Assembly (NCBI GenBank): GCA_902493665.1
Contig: CABUQL010000001.1
Coordinates: 1-26,507, forward strand
Direction: 5' to 3'
Source of the DNA: an uncultured Eubacteriales bacterium
Lineage (GTDB): Bacteria > Bacillota > Clostridia > UMGS1810
Length of the DNA stretch: 26,507 nt
Shown here: piece by piece, positions 1 through 7,015 of the stretch
Position numbering within the stretch: position 1 is the first letter of the stretch
How the letters are laid out: each line of letters starts with the position of its first letter
The notes under the pieces: model-generated
Told to the model about the DNA's origin: nothing
The model's database searches: none
Seen by the model: only the letters and a program-made list of their open reading frames with translations
Translations under genes and position numbers: made by a program

Positions 1-820
1 TAATTTTTGCATAATCAATCCCAAATCAACGGCGATTATGGATACAGTTTTTGCGTACAACGTGCTTGCAAACAACGACAAATCAGCCGAAAAATACATT
101 GAGAGATGCGCAATGCGTCCGAAAATCCAGGCTATGCCTGCTGCCGCTGATGCAAAAGGTGCGGTATCTTTTTCGCAGGGGATAAGTGAAGATCAGAAAA
201 AAGACCTTATTTATTTTATAAAAAGCGGACTTTTAAAAGAGAGCAGACGCGAAACGGAAAAAATGTTAAATGACGGCATGCCGTCGATGGAGGTTATTGA
301 AAAGTATATTATTCCGGCGCTTGACGACGTTGGTGCGTGTTTTGAAAAGGGAACGATGTTTTTGCCGCAGCTTATACAGAGTGCGCAGTGTGCAAAGGAG
401 GCGTTTTCCGAAATTCAGAGCCGTTTTTCAAGCAGCGGCGGTGAAAAAAAGGAAAAAATAATTATTGCGACGGTGAAAGGCGATGTTCACGACATTGGGA
501 AGAACATTGTTAAGCTGCTTTTACAAAACTACGGTTACGATGTAATCGACCTCGGGAAAAATGTTGACCCCGAATTGATTGTTGACACCGCGATAAAGGA
601 AAATGTCAGACTTGTGGGGTTAAGTGCACTTATGACGACGACTGTTGTCAATATGGAAGAAACCATAAAGCTTTTAAAAGAGAGATATCCGTCATGTCTT
701 ACGGTTGTCGGCGGTGCGGTGCTCACCGAGGATTATGCAAAAAGCATAAATGCCGATTTCTACGCAAAGGACGCGCTTAAAACGGTGGAATTTGCTAACA
801 GGATTTTTGGAAAAGCGTAA
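1..820 (+). CDS. metH: Cobalamin-dependent methionine synthase, C-terminal part (5' truncated by window)
   Basis: The reading frame is open from base 2, before the first ATG at 38, and encodes INPKSTAIMDTVFAYNVL, which matches the end of a pterin-binding (methyltetrahydrofolate) domain, so the gene starts left of the window. A four-helix cap follows (about codons 55-135 of the visible part), then a Rossmann-type B12 domain with the DVHDIG motif, whose His is the lower axial cobalt ligand in this family, then VGLSALMTTT and VVGGA segments. The protein ends right after the B12 domain, so the AdoMet-dependent reactivation domain of the E. coli enzyme is absent, as in the shorter clostridial MetH form. 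Expected role: methyl transfer from methyltetrahydrofolate to homocysteine through methylcobalamin, in the cytosol. Another corrinoid methyltransferase fusion is possible, but the pterin-domain tail favours MetH. Confidence 0.88.
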   Translation, partial: NFCIINPKSTAIMDTVFAYNVLANNDKSAEKYIERCAMRPKIQAMPAAADAKGAVSFSQGISEDQKKDLIYFIKSGLLKESRRETEKMLNDGMPSMEVIEKYIIPALDDVGACFEKGTMFLPQLIQSAQCAKEAFSEIQSRFSSSGGEKKEKIIIATVKGDVHDIGKNIVKLLLQNYGYDVIDLGKNVDPELIVDTAIKENVRLVGLSALMTTTVVNMEETIKLLKERYPSCLTVVGGAVLTEDYAKSINADFYAKDALKTVEFANRIFGKA

Positions 821-915
821 TAGAATTAAAGGTGTTTACAAGGTTTATGTCATCATTTTATGAAAAAACAAGGCTTTGGAAGCAATATTGTCAAGTTTTA
901 AAAAGAATAAATTTT

Positions 916-968
916 GGCGTTTTGGGAATAATTTTTTTAAATGTTTCCAAAGCGTCTTTTTTATTTTT
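916..968 (+). terminator. Rho-independent terminator or attenuator between metH and veg
   Basis: GGCGTTTTGGGAA (916-928) pairs, with several G-U wobbles, with TTTCCAAAGCGTC (944-956), followed by a T-rich run 957-968. An upstream element GCTTTGGAA (874-882) is perfectly complementary to the same 3' arm. The T-run ends directly at the veg ribosome binding site (969-974), so it either ends metH transcription or attenuates veg. Confidence 0.6.
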
Positions 969-979
969 AGGGGGTAGCG

Positions 980-1231
980 ATGAGCGGAATATATGATGTG
1001 GCGAAAATAAAAACACGTGTTGAATCGTGTGTGGGAAGAAAGGTTAAGGTTATATCGGGCAGGGGCAGACGGCACAGGCGTGCGCAGAGCGGTGTGATTG
1101 AGCAAACATATCCGTCGATTTTTGTGATTAAGCTCGACGACGGTTCGAAAAAAGAGCGGATTTCGGTTTCATATGCGGACGTGCTTACGAAAACCGTTCA
1201 GCTCATGTTTTTAAAATCTGATGTAAGTTAA
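980..1231 (+). CDS. veg: Veg family protein
   Basis: 83 residues, preceded by an AGGGGG ribosome binding site 5 nt before the ATG. The line-up with B. subtilis Veg (86 residues) is clear by eye: N-terminal DVAKIKTRVESCVGRKV, a basic GRGRRHRRAQSGVI segment, then TYPSIFVIKLDD and VSYADVLTKTVQLMF. The family has a small SH3-like beta-barrel appearance and is highly expressed in Bacillus; Veg has been linked to biofilm matrix gene expression there. It normally lies alone or near purR/ksgA/ispE; here it follows metH with a terminator-like hairpin just upstream. No clear sigma-A promoter was found between the hairpin and the ATG, so transcription may come through the hairpin. Confidence 0.88.
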   Translation: MSGIYDVAKIKTRVESCVGRKVKVISGRGRRHRRAQSGVIEQTYPSIFVIKLDDGSKKERISVSYADVLTKTVQLMFLKSDVS

Positions 1232-1332
1232 GATCCTACAGACGCTTTTTTGAAAAAAAGCAAGATCCTACAGACGCTTTTTGAAAAAAGCTTAGCAAAA
1301 ACTTCAAGTGCAAAACTATCGTTTTGCGAGGG
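1230..1332 (-). repeat. Dispersed palindromic repeat, copy 1 (reverse orientation)
   Basis: Contains the palindromic core GCAAAACTATCGTTTTGC (1310-1327), the reverse complement of the core in copies 2 and 3, then an AGCTTTTTTC-type hairpin and two direct repeats of AAGATCCTACAGACGCTTTTT (1230-1250 and 1262-1282). The inner end lies 5 bp from the stop codon of the adjacent Cys-rich gene. Confidence 0.75.
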
Positions 1333-1337
1333 AGTTT

Positions 1338-1538
1338 TTAATGCCTTCGAGGACAATTTTTGTCTTTGCAACTTCTGCATTCTTCTTTTGAATGATTTTG
1401 TCTGCAGCATAGTTCATAATCACATTCTTCGCAGCAAAAATGAGTTTTTCCTAATATGTTTTTCTTAGTGCCGTTTCCTAAACAGTCTTTTCCGCAATTT
1501 TCGGGAGTTAATATAGTTCCGGTTATATCAATAATCAT
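1338..1538 (-). CDS. Small cysteine-rich protein, family A copy 1 (unknown function)
   Basis: 66 residues from the ATG at 1538, chosen because GGAAG sits about 5 nt upstream; the frame is open further upstream but has no ribosome binding site there. Ten of 66 residues are Cys (15, 19, 35, 36, 39, 44, 45, 54, 57, 62). It shares the pattern DITG..L.P.N.G..C.GNG...CC.ECDY.L.C with the protein at 21502-21699. The C-terminal tail adds CRSCKDKNCP, giving a second Cys cluster. No signal peptide or membrane segment. I do not recognise the family; metal binding or redox sensing is an inference from cysteine spacing. It is transcribed divergently from an RHH gene (1715-1891) from a perfect sigma-A promoter with about 120 nt of leader. 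Its 3' end abuts repeat copy 1. Confidence 0.72.
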   Translation of the reverse strand: MIIDITGTILTPENCGKDCLGNGTKKNILGKTHFCCEECDYELCCRQNHSKEECRSCKDKNCPRRH

Positions 1539-1639
1539 TTTTCTTCCTGCAATTTTTTTGATAATGCTGTAAAATATGTATTTGATTCGGCAAAAAACAT
1601 TTAAATGATCCATGTAAAAACATCTCCGTTGTAAAAATG

Positions 1640-1702
1640 TAACCATAATTGGTTATAGTTTTAATTATACATTGGTTATAAAATTATGTCAATACTATAA
1701 CC
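1640..1702. promoter_or_regulatory. Putative RHH operator array in the divergent promoter region
   Basis: TAACC (1640-1644), GGTTATA (1651-1657), GGTTATA (1674-1680) and TATAACC (1696-1702) form repeated half-sites. The 9-mer GGTTATAGT (1651-1659) has its exact inverse at 1694-1702. The sites flank and enter the -35/-10 region of the Cys-rich gene, as expected for a short-half-site RHH repressor. Binding is inferred. Confidence 0.5.
1664..1692 (-). promoter_or_regulatory. Consensus sigma-A promoter of the Cys-rich gene
   Basis: On the reverse strand TTGACA (1687-1692), exactly 17 bp, TATAAT (1664-1669). The -35 lies in the 15-mer AGTATTGACATAATT (1682-1696), which recurs unchanged in the promoter of the second Cys-rich gene. 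Confidence 0.8.
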
Positions 1703-1714
1703 GGAGTTGATTAC

Positions 1715-1891
1715 ATGTTTAAAATTGAAAACAAATTTAAAAATGCGAATACACCCAGAACAATAAGATTTCCTGAAGATATGTTTGAAGAACTGAATAA
1801 AATTGCTTCTGATAATGATATTTCTTTTAACCTTCTTGTACTGCAGTGTTGCCGTTATGCAATTGACAACATGGAAAAAAATAAAAATTAA
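1715..1891 (+). CDS. Small ribbon-helix-helix DNA-binding protein, copy 1
   Basis: 58 residues, ATG at 1715 preceded by CGGAG (1702-1706). After a short basic N-terminus, residues 14-55 read as an RHH fold: beta strand PRTIRFP, helix EDMFEELNKIASDN, turn, second helix SFNLLVLQCCRYAIDNM. RHH proteins (Arc/MetJ/CopG type) bind DNA as dimers through the paired strands, usually as local repressors. It is divergent from the Cys-rich gene, with inverted repeats between them, so it probably controls that gene and itself. Sequence similarity to the RHH protein at 21182-21373 is low apart from fold features, so the two look like analogous or strongly diverged partners. A strong terminator follows within 10 nt. 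Confidence 0.72.
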   Translation: MFKIENKFKNANTPRTIRFPEDMFEELNKIASDNDISFNLLVLQCCRYAIDNMEKNKN

Positions 1892-1897
1892 TAAAAC

Positions 1898-1937
1898 AAG
1901 CCGAGAAAAGCAAAAATAATGCTTCTCTCGGCTTTTT
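1898..1937 (+). terminator. Rho-independent terminator after RHH gene 1
   Basis: AAGCCGAGA...AAGC (1898-1911) pairs with GCTTCTCTCGGC (1921-1932), followed by TTTTT. The second Cys-rich gene ends with a similar AGCCGA.../...TCGGCT terminator. Confidence 0.85.
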
Positions 1938-1960
1938 GATTTCCTGAATATTATAATTTC

Positions 1961-2052
1961 TCCCCGCAAAACGATAGTTTTGCATGAGCGTTTTTTGGTT
2001 ACTTTTTTACTAAAAAAGTAACGAACAAAAGTAACGAACAAAAGTAACGAAT
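1961..2052 (+). repeat. Dispersed palindromic repeat, copy 2
   Basis: Core GCAAAACGATAGTTTTGC (1966-1983), then a 25-bp perfect hairpin sequence of the form GTTACTTTTTT...AAAAAAGTAAC (1998-2022), then tandem AAAAGTAACGAAC units to about 2052. It is inverted relative to copy 1, so the two bracket the Cys-rich/RHH gene pair. Confidence 0.75.
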
Positions 2053-2057
2053 AATTT

Positions 2058-4829
2058 CTAATCAAGTGTTACTGTAACTGTGTTGTCGCCGTTTTTGTAA
2101 AGCGGCACGGAAACTTTTTTTGTCTTTCCGTTTGCGGTAACGGACACATCGTAATCGCCGTAAAAACCTCTTGCGCTAAACGCACCGTCAGCACCGGTTT
2201 TACCCGATTCGTTAGTCCACCACTTGTTGTAGATAAGATCCTGCCATACTTCCATAGCCGGTTTCGCATTACCGTTTTCATCATAGAAAATTCTCTTGTT
2301 GTTGCCCTTGTATGCTCTGAACTGCCAGATGTAAAATCCGTCCATAGCCTCATGAGCAAAAGAAGTTATCATAAAATCTCTTGTGAAATTTGCCTGGAGC
2401 TCGTTGTCAAATGTTGTAAAGTCATATTCCGTAACTTTAAGACGTTTTCCGTATTTAGCCATTTTGTCGAGCATTTCGTTAATCGTTTCGGGATTTTCGG
2501 GCGAACCGTAATGCGACTGTATTCCGATACCGTCAAAATCAACACCGTTTTTAATCCATTCATCCATAAACTCGTAAAACTCTTTTTCGCGTCTGAAATC
2601 GTTGTAGTATAAAACACCGTCTTTTCCGAGAGCTTCTCTTGCCATGTTGTACCATGTGTTAATCATTTCAAAGCCATATTTTGTGCGGAAATAATTGTTT
2701 GTCATTGCCTCGTTTAAAACGTCCCACTCTTTAACGCCGTATTTTGCAAATGCTTCGGTAATTTCGTCGATGTGCTCTTTCTGCATCTTCAAAAGCGCTT
2801 CCTTGTCCTCTGCAACGTCGTTAATTCTCATGGGCGCACCCGAGCTTTTCTTGTCGGGGAGATAATCCCATATAAGGAGATGTCCTCTAATGTTTTTAAT
2901 ACCGAGGTCTTTTGCCGATTTTGCCATTTGAAGGGCAAGCGGCTTATCATCTTCGTAGTATGTCCATTTCATATTGCCTTCAAATACAACGGAGTTGAAG
3001 TTTTTCTGAACATCTGCCTGATACGATTCTTCGTTGTTAATATTTTGCGTAATAGCCGTTCCCCATTCAAACTCGTGGTCGTACATGTCGAGCTTAACGT
3101 CAGCGTCGGGGATAACGTTTCCGTCTTTGTCTTTAACAATAACTTTAAAATCGCCTTTTCTGATTTTTTCAATTCTGTCCCAGGCATCTTTTCTCCATTT
3201 TGCATCGGGCGCAAGCGATGGATTGCTGTTTGAATCTGTCGGCAAATCTTCAATTTTAACCTTGTCGCCGTAATTTGTGATTTCGTATCCGGCAAAATCA
3301 ACAACCTGTGTGTAGAAACCGAGTCTTATGCTGAGGCTTGTGTAACCGTCTTTGTGAGTGAACGGGAAATAAAAAGCTTTCCATTCAGAGTTATTGGAAA
3401 CGTTTGCGGTAAGATTTTTCGCATAATGTCCGCCGTTCTGCTCGATTATAACCTGTCCCTGACCCATTTGAGCCTCGGTTGCGCCGCCTTTTTCGGTTCT
3501 CATATAAAGCTTTAAAAGGCATACATCGCCCTCTTTTGCTTTGCCGTCAAGCGCATTGCCGATGTCAAATTTAAAAAGATACGCCGGCTCCGTGGGAGCG
3601 TAAACCGTTGCCCTTACCGCTTTTTTAAACGGCTGCCCCGAAACTTCAATTACTTCAAGTGTACCATATTGGGACGGCTCATTTTTTTCGACCATAGAAA
3701 TAAAATGGTCGTTGTCAACGATTACATCGCCTTTGGGGAGAGTCGCGAGAAGCTCATCGGCGCTTTTTTTGTCAGTGCCGTAATAGAGAATGTCCTCATA
3801 ATTCTTCCCTGTTTTGAAATTTGTGGGAACGGGTCTGTGACCGTCTGTAATTTCAAGATTGTGCATATTAACATTTACATCCGACGAAGTGCTTTCGCCG
3901 GATGTGTTGTTTGTGCCTTCTTTAATTTCAATATCGTCAATGTAAATTGTCGGTACATTCTTAGTCTGGTATTGCTCAAAACCAAGCTGTGTAACGTTTT
4001 TGTCCTTGTGTGTGTATGTAAATTCAACTTTTGTCCATGTGTTTGCCGCTATGTAACCCGAAGCAACAAAATCCGAAGGACTTGTGGCAAAGTCTGTGTT
4101 CGATTCGCCGAATGTTCCGATTCTTACCATAATTCTTTCATCGGGAATATAGAAATAAGCTGAAATTGTAAACGTTTTTCCGATATCTTTTTCGGAGAAT
4201 ACGTTTTTGAGCTTAATTCTGTTGTTGGAATTTGTTTTGTCAGCCATTTTAAGCGATTTTCCGCTGCCCGTTGTGTGATCCTGTTCTGCTGAAAGCGATA
4301 CTTTCGATCCGTCGTAAGCTCCGCCTGCAACAAAGTCCTTGTTGTTTTCAAAAGCTGAAAGATCGTCAAAAGTCCATTTTTTAAAGCTTTTGTCGCCTTC
4401 GTCTTCTTTTGTGATTATAACTGTCTGTGTATCATTGTTCCAGTCAACTTTAGCTCCGAGCGATTCGGAAATAAATCTTACCGGAACAAGTGTTCGGTCG
4501 CTGATAAGTTTTGCGGGAACGTCAAGTGTTACGTCTTTTCCGTTAACTTTTGCAACTGTGTTTTCAATCTGGATTTCAACCGTAGTGTTGCCCAACACGC
4601 CTTTTGCGGTGTTTGTATCATTGTTCCAGTCTACCTTTGCACCGAGTGCTTCAAATATTGCTCTTACGGGAACAAGCGTTCTGTCATTTACGAGGACAGG
4701 AGGTTGGTCCATTGTAAGACTTTTGCCGTTTACGAGCACTTTAATGTCATCTTCGGCAAATGCCGTCTGAAATGCAAAAGACGAAATAAGAAGTGCAAGT
4801 GTGAGCATCAAACATAAAATTCTTTTCAT
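2058..4829 (-). CDS. Secreted multidomain GH10 endo-1,4-beta-xylanase
   Basis: 923 residues; ATG at 4829 preceded by AGGAGAG. Order: signal peptide 1-25 (cut after AFA); two copper-amine-oxidase N-terminal-like repeats (about 29-140) with the motif DRTLVPVR...LGAKVDW; a carbohydrate-binding module-like beta-sandwich (about 148-303); a second beta-rich module (about 325-525); GH10 catalytic barrel (about 545-870); a C-terminal immunoglobulin-like beta domain with GDYDVSVTANGK (about 873-923). The GH10 acid/base is E707 in WDVLNEA and the nucleophile E801 in KVTEYD, so the enzyme appears intact. The site after the RGH motif reads WDYLP where many bacterial xylanases have WH. Predicted role: extracellular hydrolysis of xylan. 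It stands alone, with no glycosidase neighbours. No anchor other than the N-terminal repeats is visible. Confidence 0.9.
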   Translation of the reverse strand: MKRILCLMLTLALLISSFAFQTAFAEDDIKVLVNGKSLTMDQPPVLVNDRTLVPVRAIFEALGAKVDWNNDTNTAKGVLGNTTVEIQIENTVAKVNGKDVTLDVPAKLISDRTLVPVRFISESLGAKVDWNNDTQTVIITKEDEGDKSFKKWTFDDLSAFENNKDFVAGGAYDGSKVSLSAEQDHTTGSGKSLKMADKTNSNNRIKLKNVFSEKDIGKTFTISAYFYIPDERIMVRIGTFGESNTDFATSPSDFVASGYIAANTWTKVEFTYTHKDKNVTQLGFEQYQTKNVPTIYIDDIEIKEGTNNTSGESTSSDVNVNMHNLEITDGHRPVPTNFKTGKNYEDILYYGTDKKSADELLATLPKGDVIVDNDHFISMVEKNEPSQYGTLEVIEVSGQPFKKAVRATVYAPTEPAYLFKFDIGNALDGKAKEGDVCLLKLYMRTEKGGATEAQMGQGQVIIEQNGGHYAKNLTANVSNNSEWKAFYFPFTHKDGYTSLSIRLGFYTQVVDFAGYEITNYGDKVKIEDLPTDSNSNPSLAPDAKWRKDAWDRIEKIRKGDFKVIVKDKDGNVIPDADVKLDMYDHEFEWGTAITQNINNEESYQADVQKNFNSVVFEGNMKWTYYEDDKPLALQMAKSAKDLGIKNIRGHLLIWDYLPDKKSSGAPMRINDVAEDKEALLKMQKEHIDEITEAFAKYGVKEWDVLNEAMTNNYFRTKYGFEMINTWYNMAREALGKDGVLYYNDFRREKEFYEFMDEWIKNGVDFDGIGIQSHYGSPENPETINEMLDKMAKYGKRLKVTEYDFTTFDNELQANFTRDFMITSFAHEAMDGFYIWQFRAYKGNNKRIFYDENGNAKPAMEVWQDLIYNKWWTNESGKTGADGAFSARGFYGDYDVSVTANGKTKKVSVPLYKNGDNTVTVTLD

Positions 4830-5137
4830 TTTTTCTCTCCTTTTTATTTTTTATTACCATACTTTTATTGTAATTTTGATTTATTTAAAAGAACGGTAAT
4901 TTGGCATATATAAAGGCACGTCAAATTCGGTACCTAATATAAGTGTAGCACACAAAACACAAAAAACAATGTTACAATACAAAAAAATCCCACATTTAAG
5001 ACAAAAAACCACAATTTTATGTGGCTTGTAAAGGCAAAAAACAAGACACCGGAGAGCGGTATCTCCGATGCCAAAGATAAAAATCACAAATTAGAAAAAT
5101 GTGTTTCGGCTTCAAATATATTTAAGGAAGTATTGTT
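4830..5137. other. Intergenic region upstream of the xylanase gene
   Basis: 308 bp, AT-rich. It must hold the xylanase promoter (reverse strand), but I found no convincing -35/-10 pair. The only clear element is the trmD terminator at 5033-5069. Confidence 0.6.
5033..5069 (-). terminator. Rho-independent terminator after trmD
   Basis: CGGAGA (5050-5055) and TCTCCG (5062-5067) form the stem; on the reverse strand it is followed by a T-rich stretch (TCTTGTTTTTTG). It lies about 70 nt beyond the trmD stop. Confidence 0.7.
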
Positions 5138-5818
5138 TTACTTTTCAAGCATATCGGGGCGTTTTTTCTTTGTTGTTTCAACCGATTTTTCATAGCGCCA
5201 TTTTTCAATTTTTGCATGATCGCCAGAAAGAAGAATGTCGGGGACGCGTTGGCCGTTATAATCATAAGGTCTTGTGTACTGCGGATATTCCAAAAGTCCG
5301 TTAAAATGCGACTCTTCCATAAAGCTTTCGTTGTTCGACAAAACGCCTTCAATCATACGGCTTACCGTGTCGATAAGAACCATTGCCGGAAGCTCGCCGC
5401 CCGTTAAAACATAATCGCCGATAGATATTTCTTCGTCAACAATTTCATCTAAAATGCGCTGGTCTATTCCTTCGTAATGACCGCACAAAATCACAATATG
5501 TTCCTTTTTTGAAATCTCAATTGCTTTTTTTTGCGTAAGAACGCTCCCCTGCGGACTCATATAAATTGTGTGCGGTTTGTAGGAAAGATTTTTTGTTATG
5601 CTCTCATACGCTCTTTTAATCGGGGGCGCCTGCATAACCATTCCCCGTCCGCCGCCGTAAGGAGCATCGTCAACCCTGTTGTGCTTGTTTTGGGCGAAGT
5701 CGCGTATGTTTACGGCGTTAATTTCAATTATTTTGTTTTTTTCTGCTCTTCCCAAAATGCTTTCGCTCATAACTGAGGTTATCATTTCGGGAAAAAGCGT
5801 TAAAATATCAAATTTCAT
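5138..5818 (-). CDS. trmD: tRNA (guanine37-N1)-methyltransferase TrmD
   Basis: 226 residues from the ATG at 5818, chosen because GGAGG sits 6 nt upstream; an in-frame ATG 27 nt earlier lacks a ribosome binding site. SPOUT-family landmarks are present: N-terminal MKFDILTLFPEM, YGGGRGMVMQ (54-63), GHYEGIDQR (113-121) and IGDYVLTGGELPAM (133-146), which form the trefoil-knot AdoMet site, then YPQYTRP (178-184). It methylates G37 of tRNAs to prevent frameshifting, as a cytosolic homodimer. In most Firmicutes trmD sits with rpsP, rimM and rplS; here neither neighbour is one of these and the gene has its own terminator. Confidence 0.95.
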   Translation of the reverse strand: MKFDILTLFPEMITSVMSESILGRAEKNKIIEINAVNIRDFAQNKHNRVDDAPYGGGRGMVMQAPPIKRAYESITKNLSYKPHTIYMSPQGSVLTQKKAIEISKKEHIVILCGHYEGIDQRILDEIVDEEISIGDYVLTGGELPAMVLIDTVSRMIEGVLSNNESFMEESHFNGLLEYPQYTRPYDYNGQRVPDILLSGDHAKIEKWRYEKSVETTKKKRPDMLEK

Positions 5819-5946
5819 AAAAACCTCCGTTCCGCCGTTATGCAAAAATTCCGCACGGCAGCATAATTTTGCCGGAGGCTAATGGGAAAGGAACTTTCAC
5901 ATTATCTCCATTCCGACGCCCTGCATAACATAAACATTAGTAAATT

Positions 5947-5985
5947 ATCTCTTATAATCAGGGCAAGGAATGATAAGAGATTTTT
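5947..5985. repeat. Inverted repeat downstream of the AEC carrier gene
   Basis: ATCTCTTAT (5947-5955) and ATAAGAGAT (5973-5981) form a 9-bp stem with a 17-nt loop, in the gap between trmD and the AEC gene. The T-run follows on the plus strand only, so it is a poor match to a reverse-strand terminator; it may still end AEC transcription. Confidence 0.4.
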
Positions 5986-6001
5986 ACACTTAGGCGCCAA
6001 C

Positions 6002-6922
6002 TTAAAACGACTGCGCAATTATAACAACGAGCGGTATTGTAATTGCCGAAAAAAGCGTTGTGAACGCAAAAATCTCGGATGCATAATTTGCGTTGCGGTT
6101 ATAGCTTAATGCAAAAAGCGTTCCGATTGCCGCTGCGGGGCACGCCGTGGCAATTACAACCGATATGTAAACAATTTCGGATACCGGTATAAAATGCAGA
6201 ATAAATGCGCAAATTATCGGCACGATGATGAGCTTCATTGCGGTTACAATATAGATTTTATAGTTTTTAAGCATGCCGAAAATGTTTGTCTGAGCTATTG
6301 TAACACCTGCAATCAGCATTGCAAGCGGAGTGTTCATTGATGAAATGTAGTTAAGCGCCTCGCCTATGGCTTTCGGAAGCCTTATGTTTGTAACGTAGCA
6401 GATAATTCCCAAAAACACCGCTATAACCGTCGGCGATTTTAACGCTTTTAAAAACGATTTAAAACTTACTTCGTTTTTCATTGTCATAACGCCGTGAGTC
6501 CACACAAAAATGTTAAAAACGGTTACAAAAGCCGTTGTATATAAAATTCCTTCCGTACCGAAAACACCGTCGATAAGCGGAAATCCCATAAATGCGCAGT
6601 TTGAATATATTACGGAAAAACGCTCTATTACGTAGTTTCCGCCGTCATCTTTTTTAAATACAAGCATTGAGAGCGGAATTGTTACGGCAAAGCAGATAAC
6701 CGAAAGCAAAAACGACCACAAAAGCCCGTTTAAAAGCGAGTGCGAATACTCTGTCTGATACGACATAAAAACCATAACCGGCATAACAATCTGCAAAACA
6801 ACGTTTGATAAATGCTTGTTTGCGTCCTGTGTGATGATGTTAAGTTTATGGCATAAAGCACCGGCGGCAATTATAATAAACATTATTACCGTTTGCTCGA
6901 TTATTATAGATGTGTATTCCAT
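6002..6922 (-). CDS. AEC (auxin efflux carrier) family transporter
   Basis: 306 residues, ATG at 6922 with AGAGGA 5-6 nt upstream. About ten hydrophobic segments fill the protein, in the AEC/bile-acid-transporter-like arrangement of two five-helix halves. Family-like features include the N-terminal MFIIIAAGALCHKLNIIT, the mid-protein NCAFMGFPLIDGVFG (conserved NxGNxGxP-like site) and the C-terminal half-repeat ACPAAAIGTLFALSYN. Bacterial members export or import small organic acids such as malate or malonate; the substrate cannot be read here. It probably sits in the inner membrane as a stand-alone carrier. It is on the same strand as the EamA transporter gene upstream but about 90 nt apart. 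Confidence 0.85.
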   Translation of the reverse strand: MEYTSIIIEQTVIMFIIIAAGALCHKLNIITQDANKHLSNVVLQIVMPVMVFMSYQTEYSHSLLNGLLWSFLLSVICFAVTIPLSMLVFKKDDGGNYVIERFSVIYSNCAFMGFPLIDGVFGTEGILYTTAFVTVFNIFVWTHGVMTMKNEVSFKSFLKALKSPTVIAVFLGIICYVTNIRLPKAIGEALNYISSMNTPLAMLIAGVTIAQTNIFGMLKNYKIYIVTAMKLIIVPIICAFILHFIPVSEIVYISVVIATACPAAAIGTLFALSYNRNANYASEIFAFTTLFSAITIPLVVIIAQSF

Positions 6923-7015
6923 ATTTTCCTCTTTTCACGTTTAAAATATTTAATGTGTGTAAAATGTTTTTGATTAGTCCGCCGAAAGATAAAACCCTAT
7001 ACGGTTTGCAAATAT

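Noticed and set aside
1230..1290. CRISPR-like direct repeats (AAGATCCTACAGACGCTTTTT twice)
   Set aside because: Only two units with an 11-nt gap and no cas genes; they belong to the dispersed repeat.
1250..1468. 72-codon plus-strand ORF over repeat copy 1
   Set aside because: Lies antisense to the Cys-rich gene and starts inside the repeat, without a ribosome binding site.
1676..2065. 129-codon reverse ORF opposite the RHH gene
   Set aside because: Composition is that of antisense AT-rich DNA and it reads through the terminator and repeat copy 2; the 58-codon plus-strand RHH frame has a ribosome binding site and family features.
3669..4163. 164-codon antisense ORF in the xylanase gene
   Set aside because: Shadow of the xylanase reading frame; many long antisense frames occur in this gene because of its codon use.
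5882..6109. 75-codon plus-strand ORF between trmD and the AEC gene
   Set aside because: Half of it overlaps the AEC gene antisense and it matches no family; not supported as a gene.
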